From assembly GCF_004362055.1 (NCBI RefSeq), contig NZ_SNXB01000001.1, forward strand, positions 649,068 through 713,067: 64,000 nucleotides of DNA, read 5' to 3'. The notes under the pieces were generated by a model. That model saw only the letters and a list, made by a program, of their open reading frames with translations. It did not search any database and was not told the origin of the DNA. The DNA is from Flavobacterium sp. 245. Its GTDB lineage: Bacteria > Bacteroidota > Bacteroidia > Flavobacteriales > Flavobacteriaceae. Shown here one piece after another: positions 17,316 to 26,086 of the stretch (its first letter is position 1; each line of letters begins with the position of its first letter). A program made the translations under genes and the position numbers.

Positions 17316-17360
17316 CGGTGAAAACGAAAATCAATTTGCTTCGGCATTAAATATACAATC

Positions 17361-17537
17361 ATGGGAAGATTAGGTCTTACAGAAATCCTTGTAATAGTAG
17401 GTATTGTGATATTACTTTTTGGAGGTAAAAAAATTCCGGAATTAATGAAAGGTTTAGGAAGCGGTATTAAAGAATTTAAAAACGCTGCTAAAGACGATCA
17501 GCCTGCTGCTTCTAAAAAAGAAGAAGAAACGAAATAA
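17361..17537 (+). CDS. tatA: Twin-arginine translocase subunit TatA/E (58 aa)
   Basis: A 58-residue protein: [20 protein letters not shown] (membrane helix with the N-terminal polar Glu), [19 protein letters not shown] ([10 protein letters not shown] hinge and amphipathic helix), then a charged tail. This is the standard TatA/E form that lines the pore for folded proteins crossing the inner membrane. Flavobacterial TatA is often this short. A good promoter precedes it and a strong terminator follows, so it is a single-gene unit. No tatC is in the window. Confidence 0.93.
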   Translation: MGRLGLTEILVIVGIVILLFGGKKIPELMKGLGSGIKEFKNAAKDDQPAASKKEEETK

Positions 17538-17550
17538 ATTCTATCGAATT

Positions 17551-17590
17551 AAAAAAAATCCCAAATTACAATGTAGTTTGGGATTTTTTT
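17551..17590 (+). terminator. Rho-independent terminator after tatA
   Basis: AAATCCCAAA pairs with TTTGGGATTT around the loop TTACAATGTAG, followed by a T-run that ends at 17590. Confidence 0.85.
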
Positions 17591-17625
17591 GTTTTTTCTT
17601 ATAAATAAAAACTTTAAGGATAGTT

Positions 17626-17729
17626 TTGTCATTTCGAAGAATGAGAAATCTTCGCGAGTAGCTCTACAAAGATTGGCGATTTTCATTGCGGAGTTACTCG
17701 CGAAGATTTCTCATTCTTCGAAATGACAA
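17626..17729. repeat. 104-base inverted repeat, copy 1 of a dispersed family
   Basis: Two perfect 35-base arms (17626-17660 and 17695-17729) around a 34-base loop. The arms begin TTGTCATTTCGAAGAATGAG. No T-run follows. A relative with 30-base arms lies at 25589-25690 and shares TTGTCATTTCGA and GAGAAATC. It looks like a small non-autonomous repeat or folded RNA. Lies between tatA and tex. Confidence 0.85.
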
Positions 17730-17751
17730 GATTGAGGATAATCTGGAATTT

Positions 17752-19875
17752 TTACAAAATCATCGTCAACTGAATTCTTTTTCTGTCTTCATCAACTTCT
17801 GTAACTTTAACATCAACGTGCTGATGTAATTTTACCACTTCGTTTACGTCGCTTACAAATCCGGCTTTCAATTGCGAAATGTGGACCAATCCGCTTTCTT
17901 TGATTCCGATGTCAACAAAACAGCCAAAATTGGTAATGTTATTCACAATTCCAGGTAAAATCATTCCGGTTTTCAAATCTTTGATTGATTTTACATTCGC
18001 ATCAAATTCAAAAACCTTAGCCGACTTTCTCGGGTCCAATCCAGGCTTTTCAAGCTCTTTTATGATGTCTTTCAGCGTAAGCAAACCTATTTCAGGTGTA
18101 ATATAGTTTTCGGCTTTAATAAGCGCTGTTTTCTCTTTATTTGCAATTAAGTCGTTTACTGAAAGTTTCAAATCTTTCGCCATCTTTTCTACAACCGCAT
18201 AAGCTTCTGGGTGCACCGCCGAATTATCCAACGGATTTTTAGCATTTGTAATTCTAATGAACGCTGCTCCCTGCTGATAGGCTTTATCTCCCAAACGAGG
18301 CACTTTTTTCAATTGCTTTCTATCTTCAAACGGACCATTTTCAGAACGATACTGTACAATGTTTTCAGCCAGCTTCTCTCCTATTCCACTTACATAACTT
18401 AGTAAATGTTTACTTGCTGTATTGATATTAATTCCAACCGAATTTACGCAACGAATTACCGTACTGTCCAATTCTTCTTTTAATTTCGTTTGGTCAACAT
18501 CGTGTTGGTATTGGCCTACGCCGATAGCTTTTGGGTCGATTTTTACCAATTCAGCCAAAGGATCTGAAAGTCGTCGCCCGATAGAAACCGAACCACGAAC
18601 AGTTACATCATAATTAGGAAATTCTTCTCTAGCAATTTTTGAAGCCGAATAAACCGAAGCTCCGGCCTCAGAAACAATAAAAACCTGTATAGGTTTATCG
18701 AACGCGATTTTTTTGATGAAGAATTCCGTTTCTCTCGAAGCTGTTCCGTTCCCAATCGAGATCGCATCAATTTGGTATGCATTTACCATTGAGCGAATTT
18801 TCTTGATCGCCATTGATTCCTCATTTTGAGGTGCATGCGGATAAATTGTTTCGTTGTATAATAAATCGCCTTTTTCATCCAGACAAACTACTTTACAACC
18901 GCTTCTAAATCCTGGATCGATTGCTAAAATTCGTTTTTCTCCCAAAGGAGGAGCTAATAATAACTGCCCTAAATTGTTAGCAAAAACCTGAATTGAGTTA
19001 GCGTCTGCTTTTGCCTTTGCTTCCTGCAGTGTTTCGTTGCCAATTGCCGGATTCAATAAACGTTTGTAACTATCTTCAATTGCTAATTGCAAATGAGCTG
19101 TTGTATTGTTTTGTTTTTTAATAATGATTTCATCGATAACATCGTAGGCGTCATCAATATCAACATCAATTTTCATTTTTATAAAACCTTCATTTTCTGC
19201 ACGAAGCATGGCTAATAAACGGTGTGCCGGTGCTTTTGTCAATGGTTCTTCCCAATCAAAATATTGACTGAATTTTTGTGCGCCTTCTTCTTCTGCTTTC
19301 TTTTTTACAACTTTAGTTCCTACAGTTGCTTTTCGCTGATATAATCTACGAAGCTGTTTACGAACATAAATATTTTCGTTAATCCATTCGGCTACAATAT
19401 CTCGTGCACCTTGCATGGCTGCTTCTTCATTAATAACATTTTCATTGATGTATTGTGTTGAAATAAAATCAACGTCAACATCACTTTCTGACATAATAAT
19501 TTTCGCCAGAGGTTCTAAACCAAATTCGCGCGCAACATCGGCTTTTGTTTTTTTCTTCTTTTTGTATGGAAGGTAAAAATCTTCTATTTCCTGTAAATCA
19601 AAGCTTTCTTCAATTTTTTTCTTCAATTCTGGCGTAAGCGCTTTTTGCTCTTCGATAGATTTTAAAACGGCTTCTTTACGTTTTATAAGTGTTTCATACT
19701 CTTTCTGAAGTTTTGCAATCTGTTCAATTACAACTTCATCAAGATTTCCGGTTGTGTCTTTTCGGTAACGCGAAATAAACGGAATCGTACAATCTTCCTC
19801 TAATAATTTTACCGTGTTTTGAATGTTAATCGGTGCTGTCTGTACAGACTTGGCAATGAATAGTATGTTAGTCAT
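17752..19875 (-). CDS. tex: Tex-like RNA-binding transcription accessory protein
   Basis: About 707 residues, the usual length of Tex. Order seen: N-terminal helical domain, YqgF/RNase H-like domain with LAIDPGFRSGCKVVCLDEKG, a helix-hairpin-helix region (GININTASKHLLSYVSGIGE), a second HhH (LKKVPRLGDKAYQQGAAFIR), and a C-terminal S1 domain (GMILPGIVNNITNFGCFVDI) that ends with RIQLTMIL. Tex binds nucleic acids and affects transcription and tolerance of toxic genes. I chose the ATG at 19875 (MTNILFIAKSVQ) over the in-frame one at 19899, because homologues begin there and the extra eight residues look like leader sequence. Confidence 0.93.
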   Translation of the reverse strand: MTNILFIAKSVQTAPINIQNTVKLLEEDCTIPFISRYRKDTTGNLDEVVIEQIAKLQKEYETLIKRKEAVLKSIEEQKALTPELKKKIEESFDLQEIEDFYLPYKKKKKTKADVAREFGLEPLAKIIMSESDVDVDFISTQYINENVINEEAAMQGARDIVAEWINENIYVRKQLRRLYQRKATVGTKVVKKKAEEEGAQKFSQYFDWEEPLTKAPAHRLLAMLRAENEGFIKMKIDVDIDDAYDVIDEIIIKKQNNTTAHLQLAIEDSYKRLLNPAIGNETLQEAKAKADANSIQVFANNLGQLLLAPPLGEKRILAIDPGFRSGCKVVCLDEKGDLLYNETIYPHAPQNEESMAIKKIRSMVNAYQIDAISIGNGTASRETEFFIKKIAFDKPIQVFIVSEAGASVYSASKIAREEFPNYDVTVRGSVSIGRRLSDPLAELVKIDPKAIGVGQYQHDVDQTKLKEELDSTVIRCVNSVGININTASKHLLSYVSGIGEKLAENIVQYRSENGPFEDRKQLKKVPRLGDKAYQQGAAFIRITNAKNPLDNSAVHPEAYAVVEKMAKDLKLSVNDLIANKEKTALIKAENYITPEIGLLTLKDIIKELEKPGLDPRKSAKVFEFDANVKSIKDLKTGMILPGIVNNITNFGCFVDIGIKESGLVHISQLKAGFVSDVNEVVKLHQHVDVKVTEVDEDRKRIQLTMIL

Positions 19876-19993
19876 TTTACTAATGAGATAATGTGTCAAT
19901 TTGAAAATTAGATAATTATATCCATCTTTTGCACTTACGTAAACGGATTAATTATATTGCTAAAATAATATCTTTGTTTCTAATTTTAAGCCA

Positions 19994-20263
19994 ATGGAAA
20001 TTTTATTATTGTATTTTTTAGTTATAAGTATGGTCGTTTTTATTCTTGCTGGCTATGATAAATATTTAGCCAGAAAAAATAAACGAAGAATCCCTGAAAA
20101 TACTTTGTTTTTTCTAGAAGCTATCGGCGGAACAATCGGTTTATTAACAGCAATGTTTTTCTTCAGACATAAAACGAGTAAAACGTCATTTATTGTCAAA
20201 TTCATACTGATATTTTTGATTCAGCTCGCTTTAGTTTACCTGTATTTAACTAATAAAATATAG
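19994..20263 (+). CDS. DUF1294-type small membrane protein (89 aa)
   Basis: 89 residues with two or three hydrophobic segments. The middle carries YDKYLARKNKRRIPENTLFFLE and EAIGGTIGLLTAMFFFRHKTSK, the motifs of DUF1294 proteins (K/R-x-R-IPE, GG-x-x-G and R-H-K-T). Function unknown. A box TATCTTTG lies at 19969-19976, but no good TTG is at the right distance. It is divergent from tex and followed by a stem-loop. Confidence 0.85.
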   Translation: MEILLLYFLVISMVVFILAGYDKYLARKNKRRIPENTLFFLEAIGGTIGLLTAMFFFRHKTSKTSFIVKFILIFLIQLALVYLYLTNKI

Positions 20264-20375
20264 ATATTAACAATGTTGATAACCTAAAAATACTATTTCA
20301 ATAAACTGATTTTAAGAACATTAAATAAAAAACCGGATGAATTTTAAAATCCGCCCGGTGTGTTTATTTTTTATT

Positions 20376-20399
20376 GGTGCGAAGCACCCGATTTTTTTT
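20376..20399 (+). terminator. Terminator between the DUF1294 gene and rpiB
   Basis: GGTGC-GAA-GCACC hairpin (20376-20388), then CG and a run of T to 20399. A second imperfect stem (CGGAT/ATCCG, near 20335-20353) lies before it. It would stop plus-strand transcripts. Confidence 0.65.
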
Positions 20400-20405
20400 G
20401 ACTTT

Positions 20406-20837
20406 TTACGAGCAAGCAATTTTATTTACTCTATTTTGATGTCTTCCGCCTTCAAAAGCTGTAGTTAAAAAGGTTTCAACAATTTCAACTGCCTGTGGAA
20501 TAGAGGTAAAGCGGGCCGGAATACTCACAATATTAGCATCGTTATGCAAACGTGTTAAATATGCAATTTCTTTAGTCCAGCATAGACCAGCTCTTACTTT
20601 TGGGTGTTTATTAACCGTCATTGCAATTCCGTTTCCGCTTCCGCAAATAACAATACCAAAATCAGCTTTTCCTTCAGAAACATCATTTGCCACTGGATGT
20701 CCAAAATCAGGATAATCAACAGAATCTTCAGAATCAGTTCCGTAGTTTGTAACTTCATATCCTTTTGCTTTCAGCATTGCAACAATTGCTTTTTTATATT
20801 CTGGTCCTGCGTGGTCGTTTCCTATCGAAATTTTCAT
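20406..20837 (-). CDS. rpiB: Ribose-5-phosphate isomerase B
   Basis: 143 residues, the standard RpiB length. It interconverts ribose 5-phosphate and ribulose 5-phosphate. Seen: the N-terminal ISIGNDHAGPEYK (phosphate and active-site loop), VDYPDFGHPVA, the catalytic Cys in FGIVICGSGNGIAMTVNK (GSGNGIA anion hole), and AYLTRLHNDANIVSIPAR. On the minus strand TAAATTTG (20873-20866) could be its -7 box. It is the last minus-strand gene before the gene-free region where strand bias switches. Confidence 0.95.
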   Translation of the reverse strand: MKISIGNDHAGPEYKKAIVAMLKAKGYEVTNYGTDSEDSVDYPDFGHPVANDVSEGKADFGIVICGSGNGIAMTVNKHPKVRAGLCWTKEIAYLTRLHNDANIVSIPARFTSIPQAVEIVETFLTTAFEGGRHQNRVNKIACS

Positions 20838-21616
20838 TTTTTCTATACTATTAAGTTGTGTAGTACAAATTTACTCAATTAATAAATGTTTGCCACGAAT
20901 TACAGCAATTTTCACAAATTTTTTTCTTTTTTAATACTGTATAAACATTCCAATATAAATAATGTAGATTAGTGGAATTCGTATAAAAAACCTTTATTTT
21001 ACAACTATCTTAGTATCAAAATCTTAACAGTTATTAATATTTTTGATAACTCCATAAGTCACTCATAATCAATAAATAATAAACAATGTTTTTGTTAAAA
21101 TTTTGAAATGTTGATAGCGATTCGTAATTCGTTGATATTCAATTAACTTTAAGTTAACATTATTTGTTAATAAGTTCGAAAAGAAAATTAGAAGTTTTTT
21201 TTGGTTGTGTCGAAAAAAAACCTAATCCAAAACTGGAATTAAAAATCCTAATAAAGTTTCATGAATTTTTAGAAAAGTTATCAATATCAAAAATGCCATT
21301 TTCAACAAATATCAACATATGAACTTATCTACAAAATGAATTCATTTTTGGTTGTCAACCGTTGTTAATTAAAATACAAAAAGTCTTATAAATTAATCTT
21401 TTAACTAAAAATAACTATGTTGATAACTCAATATAACTAAGAGAAACTTCATTTCAATACTTTTAAAAATAAATTTATTCGACATATTAACACACTATAA
21501 TAACCAACAAATTTTATTAAATTTTTAAAAATCTTTTTTGTTGTATTTAATATATGTTGAAAACTAAAAAAGTTGAAAAGGAAAAATTTTTTTGAATTTG
21601 AAAAAAATGAAAGCTT
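20838..21616. other. Gene-free AT-rich region, candidate chromosomal origin (oriC)
   Basis: 779 bases without a convincing gene. It holds DnaA-box-like words one base off TTATCCACA: TTATCTACA (21325-21333, plus) and TTATCAACA (21418-21426, minus). Two-mismatch relatives are at 21041-21049, 21109-21117, 21165-21173, 21278-21286 and 21309-21317. One more TTATCAACA (minus) lies at 20274-20282, outside. To the left, 16 of 22 genes are on the minus strand; to the right, 24 of 34 are on the plus strand. Forks leaving this point would be co-directional with most genes. The parS cluster 16-19 kb away fits. No dnaA gene is present, and the origin is inferred. Confidence 0.5.
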
Positions 21617-21850
21617 TTAAACGATTTTGAGAGGATTGTTTAGATTGTCTAGAATTTGCTGTACTTCTTCGAAATCGTTTGGATGAACTTTGAGTCTGAT
21701 GCCACCAAGTGCTGCCGAATACATTGGAGCGACAGAGAGCGTTACTTCGTTTTCAAAGAAATACGGAATCTCCTCCTGCTCTAATAAGTGTTTCAAAACA
21801 ACAGTTTCGTGCTGATAATTGAATACGGCGATAGTTTTAAAGCTTTCCAT
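21617..21850 (-). CDS. DUF2007-type small protein (77 aa)
   Basis: 77 residues, soluble. KTIAVFNYQHETVVLKHLLEQ, then IPYFFENE and GGIRLKVHPNDFEEVQQIL match DUF2007 ('putative signal transducing protein'), a ferredoxin-like alpha/beta fold with no proven function. Divergent from rnr with 110 bases between; a degenerate -7 box (TACATTTA) lies on the minus strand in that gap. Confidence 0.88.
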   Translation of the reverse strand: MESFKTIAVFNYQHETVVLKHLLEQEEIPYFFENEVTLSVAPMYSAALGGIRLKVHPNDFEEVQQILDNLNNPLKIV

Positions 21851-21960
21851 ATTAGGTCTTTTTGTAAATGTACGAAAAGTTATATTTTTAATAATTCTAA
21901 TTGTTAAAATCTATATTCTGATATCTTATTTGTAATTTTAAACCTTATAAGAAAAGATAT

Positions 21961-24141
21961 ATGAGTAAGAAAATTAGAAAGCCGATAAAAAAAGAGAAAG
22001 ATTTCTCTAGTAAGATAGTAAAAATTTTATCGCAAAGTGCTAATAAACCATTCAATTATAAACAAATAGCTGCAAAGCTTGAACTTGATGATACAAATAG
22101 CAGAAATCAGATTATTAAAGATTTGAAAATTCTTGCAGCTTCAAAAAAGATTATTGAAACAGAACCTGGCAAATATTTAGTGAAAGCCGAAAGCCAGGAT
22201 TATTATGAAGGAACGATTGATATGACGAGCCGAAAAACGGCCTATTTTATTTGTCCTGATTTTAGTGAAGATGTTTTTATTCCGACAAATAATTTGAATA
22301 GAGCTTTGGATAAAGACAAAGTAAAGGTTTATGTTTATAACCGAAGAAAGGGAAAAAGACCTGAAGGTGAAGTAATTGAAGTTATAGAAAGAGATAAAAC
22401 AGAGTTTGTTGGAGTAATCGATATTCAGGCCAATTTCGCTTTTGTTTCGACTGCAAATCCAAAAATGTATACTGATATTTTTATTCCAAAGGATAAAATT
22501 GGTGAAGCAGAAAATGGTGACGTTGTTTTAGTTAAGATTGAAGACTGGCCAAAAAGAGCTGATAGTCCATTTGGATCTGTAATCAGAGTTTTAGGAAAAC
22601 CAGGAGAACACAATACAGAGATTCACGCTATTTTAGCTGAATATGGTTTACCAGCAGATTTTCCGGTAGAAGTAGAGGTTTTTGCACAAAAAATAGATAC
22701 TTCAATTCAGGAATCTGAAATTGCAAAACGTCGTGACATGCGTGATACGTTGACATTCACGATCGATCCAAGAGATGCAAAAGATTTTGATGATGCTTTG
22801 TCTTTCAAAAAGTTAGAAAACGGAAATTACGAAATAGGAATTCACATTGCCGATGTTTCGTATTATTTGGAAGAAGGAACAATCTTGGATGATGAAGCTT
22901 ATCAACGAGCAACTTCGGTTTATTTGGTTGATAGAGTAGTGCCAATGCTTCCTGAAGTTTTATCTAATTTTGCCTGTTCATTACGCCCAAATGAAGAGAA
23001 ATATACGTTTTCTGCTGTTTTTGAAGTTTCTCCAACATCGCAGGTTATTAACCAATGGTTTGGTAGAACAGTAATTTATTCAGATCAGCGTTTTGCTTAT
23101 GAAGAAGCACAATATATCATTGAAACAAAAGACAATACGATTCCGGTTGATATTTCAATTACCGGAGAATCTTATGTTGTTTCAGATGAAATTGTTGAAG
23201 CAACTTTAAAATTAGATGAATTAGCGAAGATTTTAAGAAAGAAAAGAATGCAGAATGGTGCAATTTCTTTTGATAAAGTAGAAGTTAAATTCAACTTAGA
23301 TGCCGAAGGAGAACCAGAAGGAGTATATTTCAAAATTTCAAAAGATGCCAATCATCTGATTGAAGAATTTATGCTTTTGGCCAATAGAAAAGTGGCGGAA
23401 TACATTGGAAAACAAAAGAAAACATTTGTTTACCGTATTCACGACGAACCAAATGAAGATAAATTGATTGCGATGCAAACCGTAATTGCTAAATTTGGTT
23501 ATAAAATTGATTTCAGAAACAAAGGCGATATTTCTAAATCATTGAACGCTTTGATGGAAGAAGTGAATGGTAAAAAAGAGCAAAATCTAATTGATACTCT
23601 AGCCATTAGAAGTATGAGTAAAGCCAAATATTCTACAGATAATATTGGCCATTATGGTTTAGCTTTTGATTATTACAGCCATTTTACCTCGCCAATTCGT
23701 CGTTATCCTGACGTTATGGTACATCGTTTGTTGCAATTTTATTTAGATGGAGGCGCTTCTGTAGACGAAGAAATTTACGAAACAAAATGTCTGCATTGTT
23801 CAAATATGGAAAGTTTAGCAACCAATGCTGAACGCGACAGTATTAAATACATGCAGGTTAAATACATGCAGGATCATCAGGATGAAGAATTTCTTGGAGT
23901 TATTTCAGGAGTTACAGAATGGGGAATTTATGTTGAAATTGTTTCGAATAAGTGTGAAGGAATGGTGAGAATCAGAGAGATAAAAGATGATTATTATACT
24001 TTCGATGAAAAACAATATGCTTTGGTTGGAGCGACTTCAAACAGCATATTGCAATTAGGAGATGAAATTTATGTTAAAGTAAAAAATGCCGATTTAGTTA
24101 AAAAACAACTTGATTTTCATTTTTTAAGAAGAGCAGAATAA
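21961..24141 (+). CDS. rnr: Ribonuclease R
   Basis: 726 residues, 3'-5' exoribonuclease that degrades structured RNA. Order seen: N-terminal winged-helix-like region (FNYKQIAAKLELDD), cold-shock domains (residues 70-230), the RNB catalytic domain with DPRDAKDFDDA (D269, D275, D277, D278 bind the metals), HYGLAFDYYSHFTSPIRRYP, and a C-terminal S1 domain (EEFLGVISGVTEWGIYVEIV). All catalytic aspartates are present. The lysine-rich C-tail of E. coli RNase R is absent. It is the first gene right of the proposed origin and probably leads the operon with the next two genes (23- and 3-base gaps). Confidence 0.97.
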   Translation: MSKKIRKPIKKEKDFSSKIVKILSQSANKPFNYKQIAAKLELDDTNSRNQIIKDLKILAASKKIIETEPGKYLVKAESQDYYEGTIDMTSRKTAYFICPDFSEDVFIPTNNLNRALDKDKVKVYVYNRRKGKRPEGEVIEVIERDKTEFVGVIDIQANFAFVSTANPKMYTDIFIPKDKIGEAENGDVVLVKIEDWPKRADSPFGSVIRVLGKPGEHNTEIHAILAEYGLPADFPVEVEVFAQKIDTSIQESEIAKRRDMRDTLTFTIDPRDAKDFDDALSFKKLENGNYEIGIHIADVSYYLEEGTILDDEAYQRATSVYLVDRVVPMLPEVLSNFACSLRPNEEKYTFSAVFEVSPTSQVINQWFGRTVIYSDQRFAYEEAQYIIETKDNTIPVDISITGESYVVSDEIVEATLKLDELAKILRKKRMQNGAISFDKVEVKFNLDAEGEPEGVYFKISKDANHLIEEFMLLANRKVAEYIGKQKKTFVYRIHDEPNEDKLIAMQTVIAKFGYKIDFRNKGDISKSLNALMEEVNGKKEQNLIDTLAIRSMSKAKYSTDNIGHYGLAFDYYSHFTSPIRRYPDVMVHRLLQFYLDGGASVDEEIYETKCLHCSNMESLATNAERDSIKYMQVKYMQDHQDEEFLGVISGVTEWGIYVEIVSNKCEGMVRIREIKDDYYTFDEKQYALVGATSNSILQLGDEIYVKVKNADLVKKQLDFHFLRRAE

Positions 24142-24164
24142 TGTTAAATTAAAAAAAGAGAGAT

Positions 24165-24833
24165 ATGAAAAAGTTATTAATTGGCGTTGCAATTTTGTTT
24201 GTTCAAATGACATTTGCACAGGTAACAAAAGAAGTAGGAGATTTTGATGAAGTAAAAGTTTTTGATAAACTACATGTTAAATTAGTAGCGTCTTCAGACA
24301 ATAAAGTGGTCATTAAAGGAGCTCGCGAATCAGAAGTAGAGGTTATCAACAAAAAAGGGACCTTAAAAATAAGAATGACTATATCTAAACCATTATCTGG
24401 AGATGAGCTGGATATTACATTGTATTACAAACATATAGAACTTATTGACGTTAATGAAGGAGCTCTTGTTACAAGTACAGAAGCTATAAAAGCAACTTCA
24501 TTTAAAGTAAGTGCACAGGAAGGTGGTAAAATTAATGTAGATTTGGATGTTGATAAACTAAAAGTGAGCTCAGTTTCAGGAGGAGAAATTACCTTGACTG
24601 GTAAAGCTTCTAACCAGGATGCAAGTCTGGGAGCTGGTGGTTTTTTATTAGCTAGCAAATTAGTTACCTCTCAAACTACTGTAAGCGTTTCTGCGGGAGG
24701 AAAAGCTGATGTGAATGCATCAACCCTTGTTGACGCAAAAGTAAGCGCTGGAGGCTCTATTTACATTTATGGAAAACCTAGACAAATAAACCAAAAAACT
24801 GTTTTTGGTGGTAAAATTGAAGAAGTAAAATAA
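24165..24833 (+). CDS. Secreted head-GIN / DUF2807 auto-transporter-like adhesin domain protein
   Basis: 222 residues with a Sec signal peptide (cut near FAQ, residue 19) and then a beta-rich DUF2807 domain (GDFDEVKVFDKLHVKLVAS, VSSVSGGEITLTGKAS, VSAGGKADVNASTLVDAKVS). The repeated strands form a right-handed beta solenoid in the family. It is exported, probably to the periplasm or outer membrane. Function unknown. It follows rnr by 23 bases and is followed after 3 bases by the LysE gene. Confidence 0.85.
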   Translation: MKKLLIGVAILFVQMTFAQVTKEVGDFDEVKVFDKLHVKLVASSDNKVVIKGARESEVEVINKKGTLKIRMTISKPLSGDELDITLYYKHIELIDVNEGALVTSTEAIKATSFKVSAQEGGKINVDLDVDKLKVSSVSGGEITLTGKASNQDASLGAGGFLLASKLVTSQTTVSVSAGGKADVNASTLVDAKVSAGGSIYIYGKPRQINQKTVFGGKIEEVK

Positions 24834-24836
24834 TTT

Positions 24837-25517
24837 TTGATGATAAATGATATTCTGGCTGGACTGCCATGGGGACTTGTTCTGAGCTTTATGGTAGGTC
24901 CGGTATTTTTTGTTTTATTAGAAACCAGTATTACAAAAGGTTTCAGATCTGCAATTGTATTTGATTTTGGAGTAGTATTAGGTGATATATTTTTTATTGC
25001 CATCGCCTATTTAGGGAGTTACAGGCTAATTTCTAGCTTAAAAGACAAACCCGCGCTTTTTATTTTTGGAGGTATAATAATGCTGTCTTATGGTATTATT
25101 TCTTTTGTAAAACTAAAAAAAGAAGAAAAAATAAACGATGAAGAAATCGATCGTGATATCATCAAAAGAAACTATGGAAGTTTGTTTGTAAAAGGTTTTT
25201 TACTGAACGTTATTAACATTGGAGTATTAGGATTTTGGTTGGCTGTTATCATTTCTGTTGGACCAAAATTAGAAATGCAAAACTCGAGAATGATTACTTT
25301 TTTTACTGCCGTTATTGTTACTTATTTAATTGTTGATTGTATTAAAATAGTATTAGCTAAACAGTTAAAGTCTAAAATGACACCAAATAATATTCTTAAA
25401 ATAAAGAAAGTTATTAGTATTGTTTTAATGGTTTTTGGATTTGCTTTAATGATCCAAGGCTGGTTTCCAAAAGAAAAAGAAATGGTTAGAAATGCTTTTG
25501 AGAAGATTGAGAAGTAG
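24837..25517 (+). CDS. LysE/RhtB-family exporter
   Basis: 226 residues with about six hydrophobic segments. The N-terminus has LPWGLVLSFMVGPVFFVLLE followed by TSITKGFRSA, the LysE signature, and a repeated half at residues 115-220. The family exports amino acids by proton exchange across the inner membrane. The substrate is unknown. ATG at 24837 lies 3 bases after the DUF2807 stop; a terminator follows at 25546-25571. Confidence 0.88.
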   Translation: MMINDILAGLPWGLVLSFMVGPVFFVLLETSITKGFRSAIVFDFGVVLGDIFFIAIAYLGSYRLISSLKDKPALFIFGGIIMLSYGIISFVKLKKEEKINDEEIDRDIIKRNYGSLFVKGFLLNVINIGVLGFWLAVIISVGPKLEMQNSRMITFFTAVIVTYLIVDCIKIVLAKQLKSKMTPNNILKIKKVISIVLMVFGFALMIQGWFPKEKEMVRNAFEKIEK

Positions 25518-25545
25518 TTGTTAATAACTGGAAGAAATAAAATTA

Positions 25546-25571
25546 AGCCTCTGAATTTCAGAGGTTTTTTT
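25546..25571 (+). terminator. Terminator after the LysE gene
   Basis: Stem CCTCTGA/TCAGAGG (25548-25554 and 25558-25564) and a run of T. Confidence 0.85.
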
Positions 25572-25588
25572 ATGTTTATAAGTGTGTT

Positions 25589-25690
25589 TTGTCATTTCGA
25601 CGAAGGAGAAATCCTCGCGAGTAACTCCGCAATTTATATCTAATCTTTGGCGAGCTTCTTGCGAGGATTTCTCCTTCGTCGAGATGACAA
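25589..25690. repeat. 102-base inverted repeat, copy 2 of a dispersed family
   Basis: Arms 25589-25618 and 25661-25690 (30 bases, one mismatch) around a 42-base loop. It shares TTGTCATTTCGA and GAGAAATC with the copy at 17626-17729. The arm sequence differs from that copy at several bases, but pairing is kept. Lies between the LysE terminator and the tRNA-Cys repeats. Confidence 0.8.
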
Positions 25691-25738
25691 GATTGTGGAT
25701 AAATTAGAATTAAACTTCAAATTATTTTAAAGGTTTTA

Positions 25739-25921
25739 GAGGTATCGTCCGGATTCGAACGTAAATCTTTATCTAATTTTTTCTAAAAATTAAACATAAA
25801 AAAAACCTCTAAATTGCTTTAGAGGTTTTTGAGGCATCGTCCGGATTCGAACGTAAACTTTATTTAATTTTTTCTAAAAATTAAACACAAAAAAACCTCT
25901 AAATTGCTTTAGAGGTTTTAG
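25739..25921. repeat. 91-base tandem repeat of the tRNA-Cys 3' end and its terminator
   Basis: The 22 bases of the tRNA acceptor and T-arm end (GAGGCATCGTCCGGATTCGA, then AC) recur at 25739-25760 (one base changed) and 25830-25851, each 91 bases apart, before the real copy at 25921-25942. Each unit has a 69-base spacer holding the terminator hairpin AACCTCTAAA-TTGC-TTTAGAGGTT (stems 25801-25828 and 25891-25918). So the tRNA transcript would run through the terminator, a tRNA fragment, a second terminator and a second fragment. Confidence 0.9.
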
Positions 25922-25992
25922 AGGCATCGTCCGGATTCGAACCGGAGTAGGAGCTTTTGCAGAGCCCAGCCTAGCCGCTCGGCCACGACGCC
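25922..25992 (-). tRNA. tRNA-Cys (GCA)
   Basis: 71 bases on the minus strand. The acceptor stem is GGCGTCG/CGATGCC (one G-U pair), the D arm is GCC...GGC, the anticodon stem is GGGCT/AGCTC with loop CTGCAAA (anticodon GCA), and the T arm is TCCGG-TTCGAAT-CCGGA. U73 fits tRNA-Cys. CCA is not encoded. Terminator repeats follow. Confidence 0.95.
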
Positions 25993-26086
25993 ATTGCTTG
26001 AACGGATGGCAAAAGTAACTAAAATCTTTAAAATTCAAAACTTTAAAAGTAACTATTTTAAAAAATTAGCTTTTTTAGCGAAAGAA

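Noticed and set aside
25739..25942. CRISPR array (22-base repeats 91 bases apart)
   Set aside because: The repeat is the tRNA-Cys 3' end and the 69-base spacers are near-identical copies, not unique spacers.
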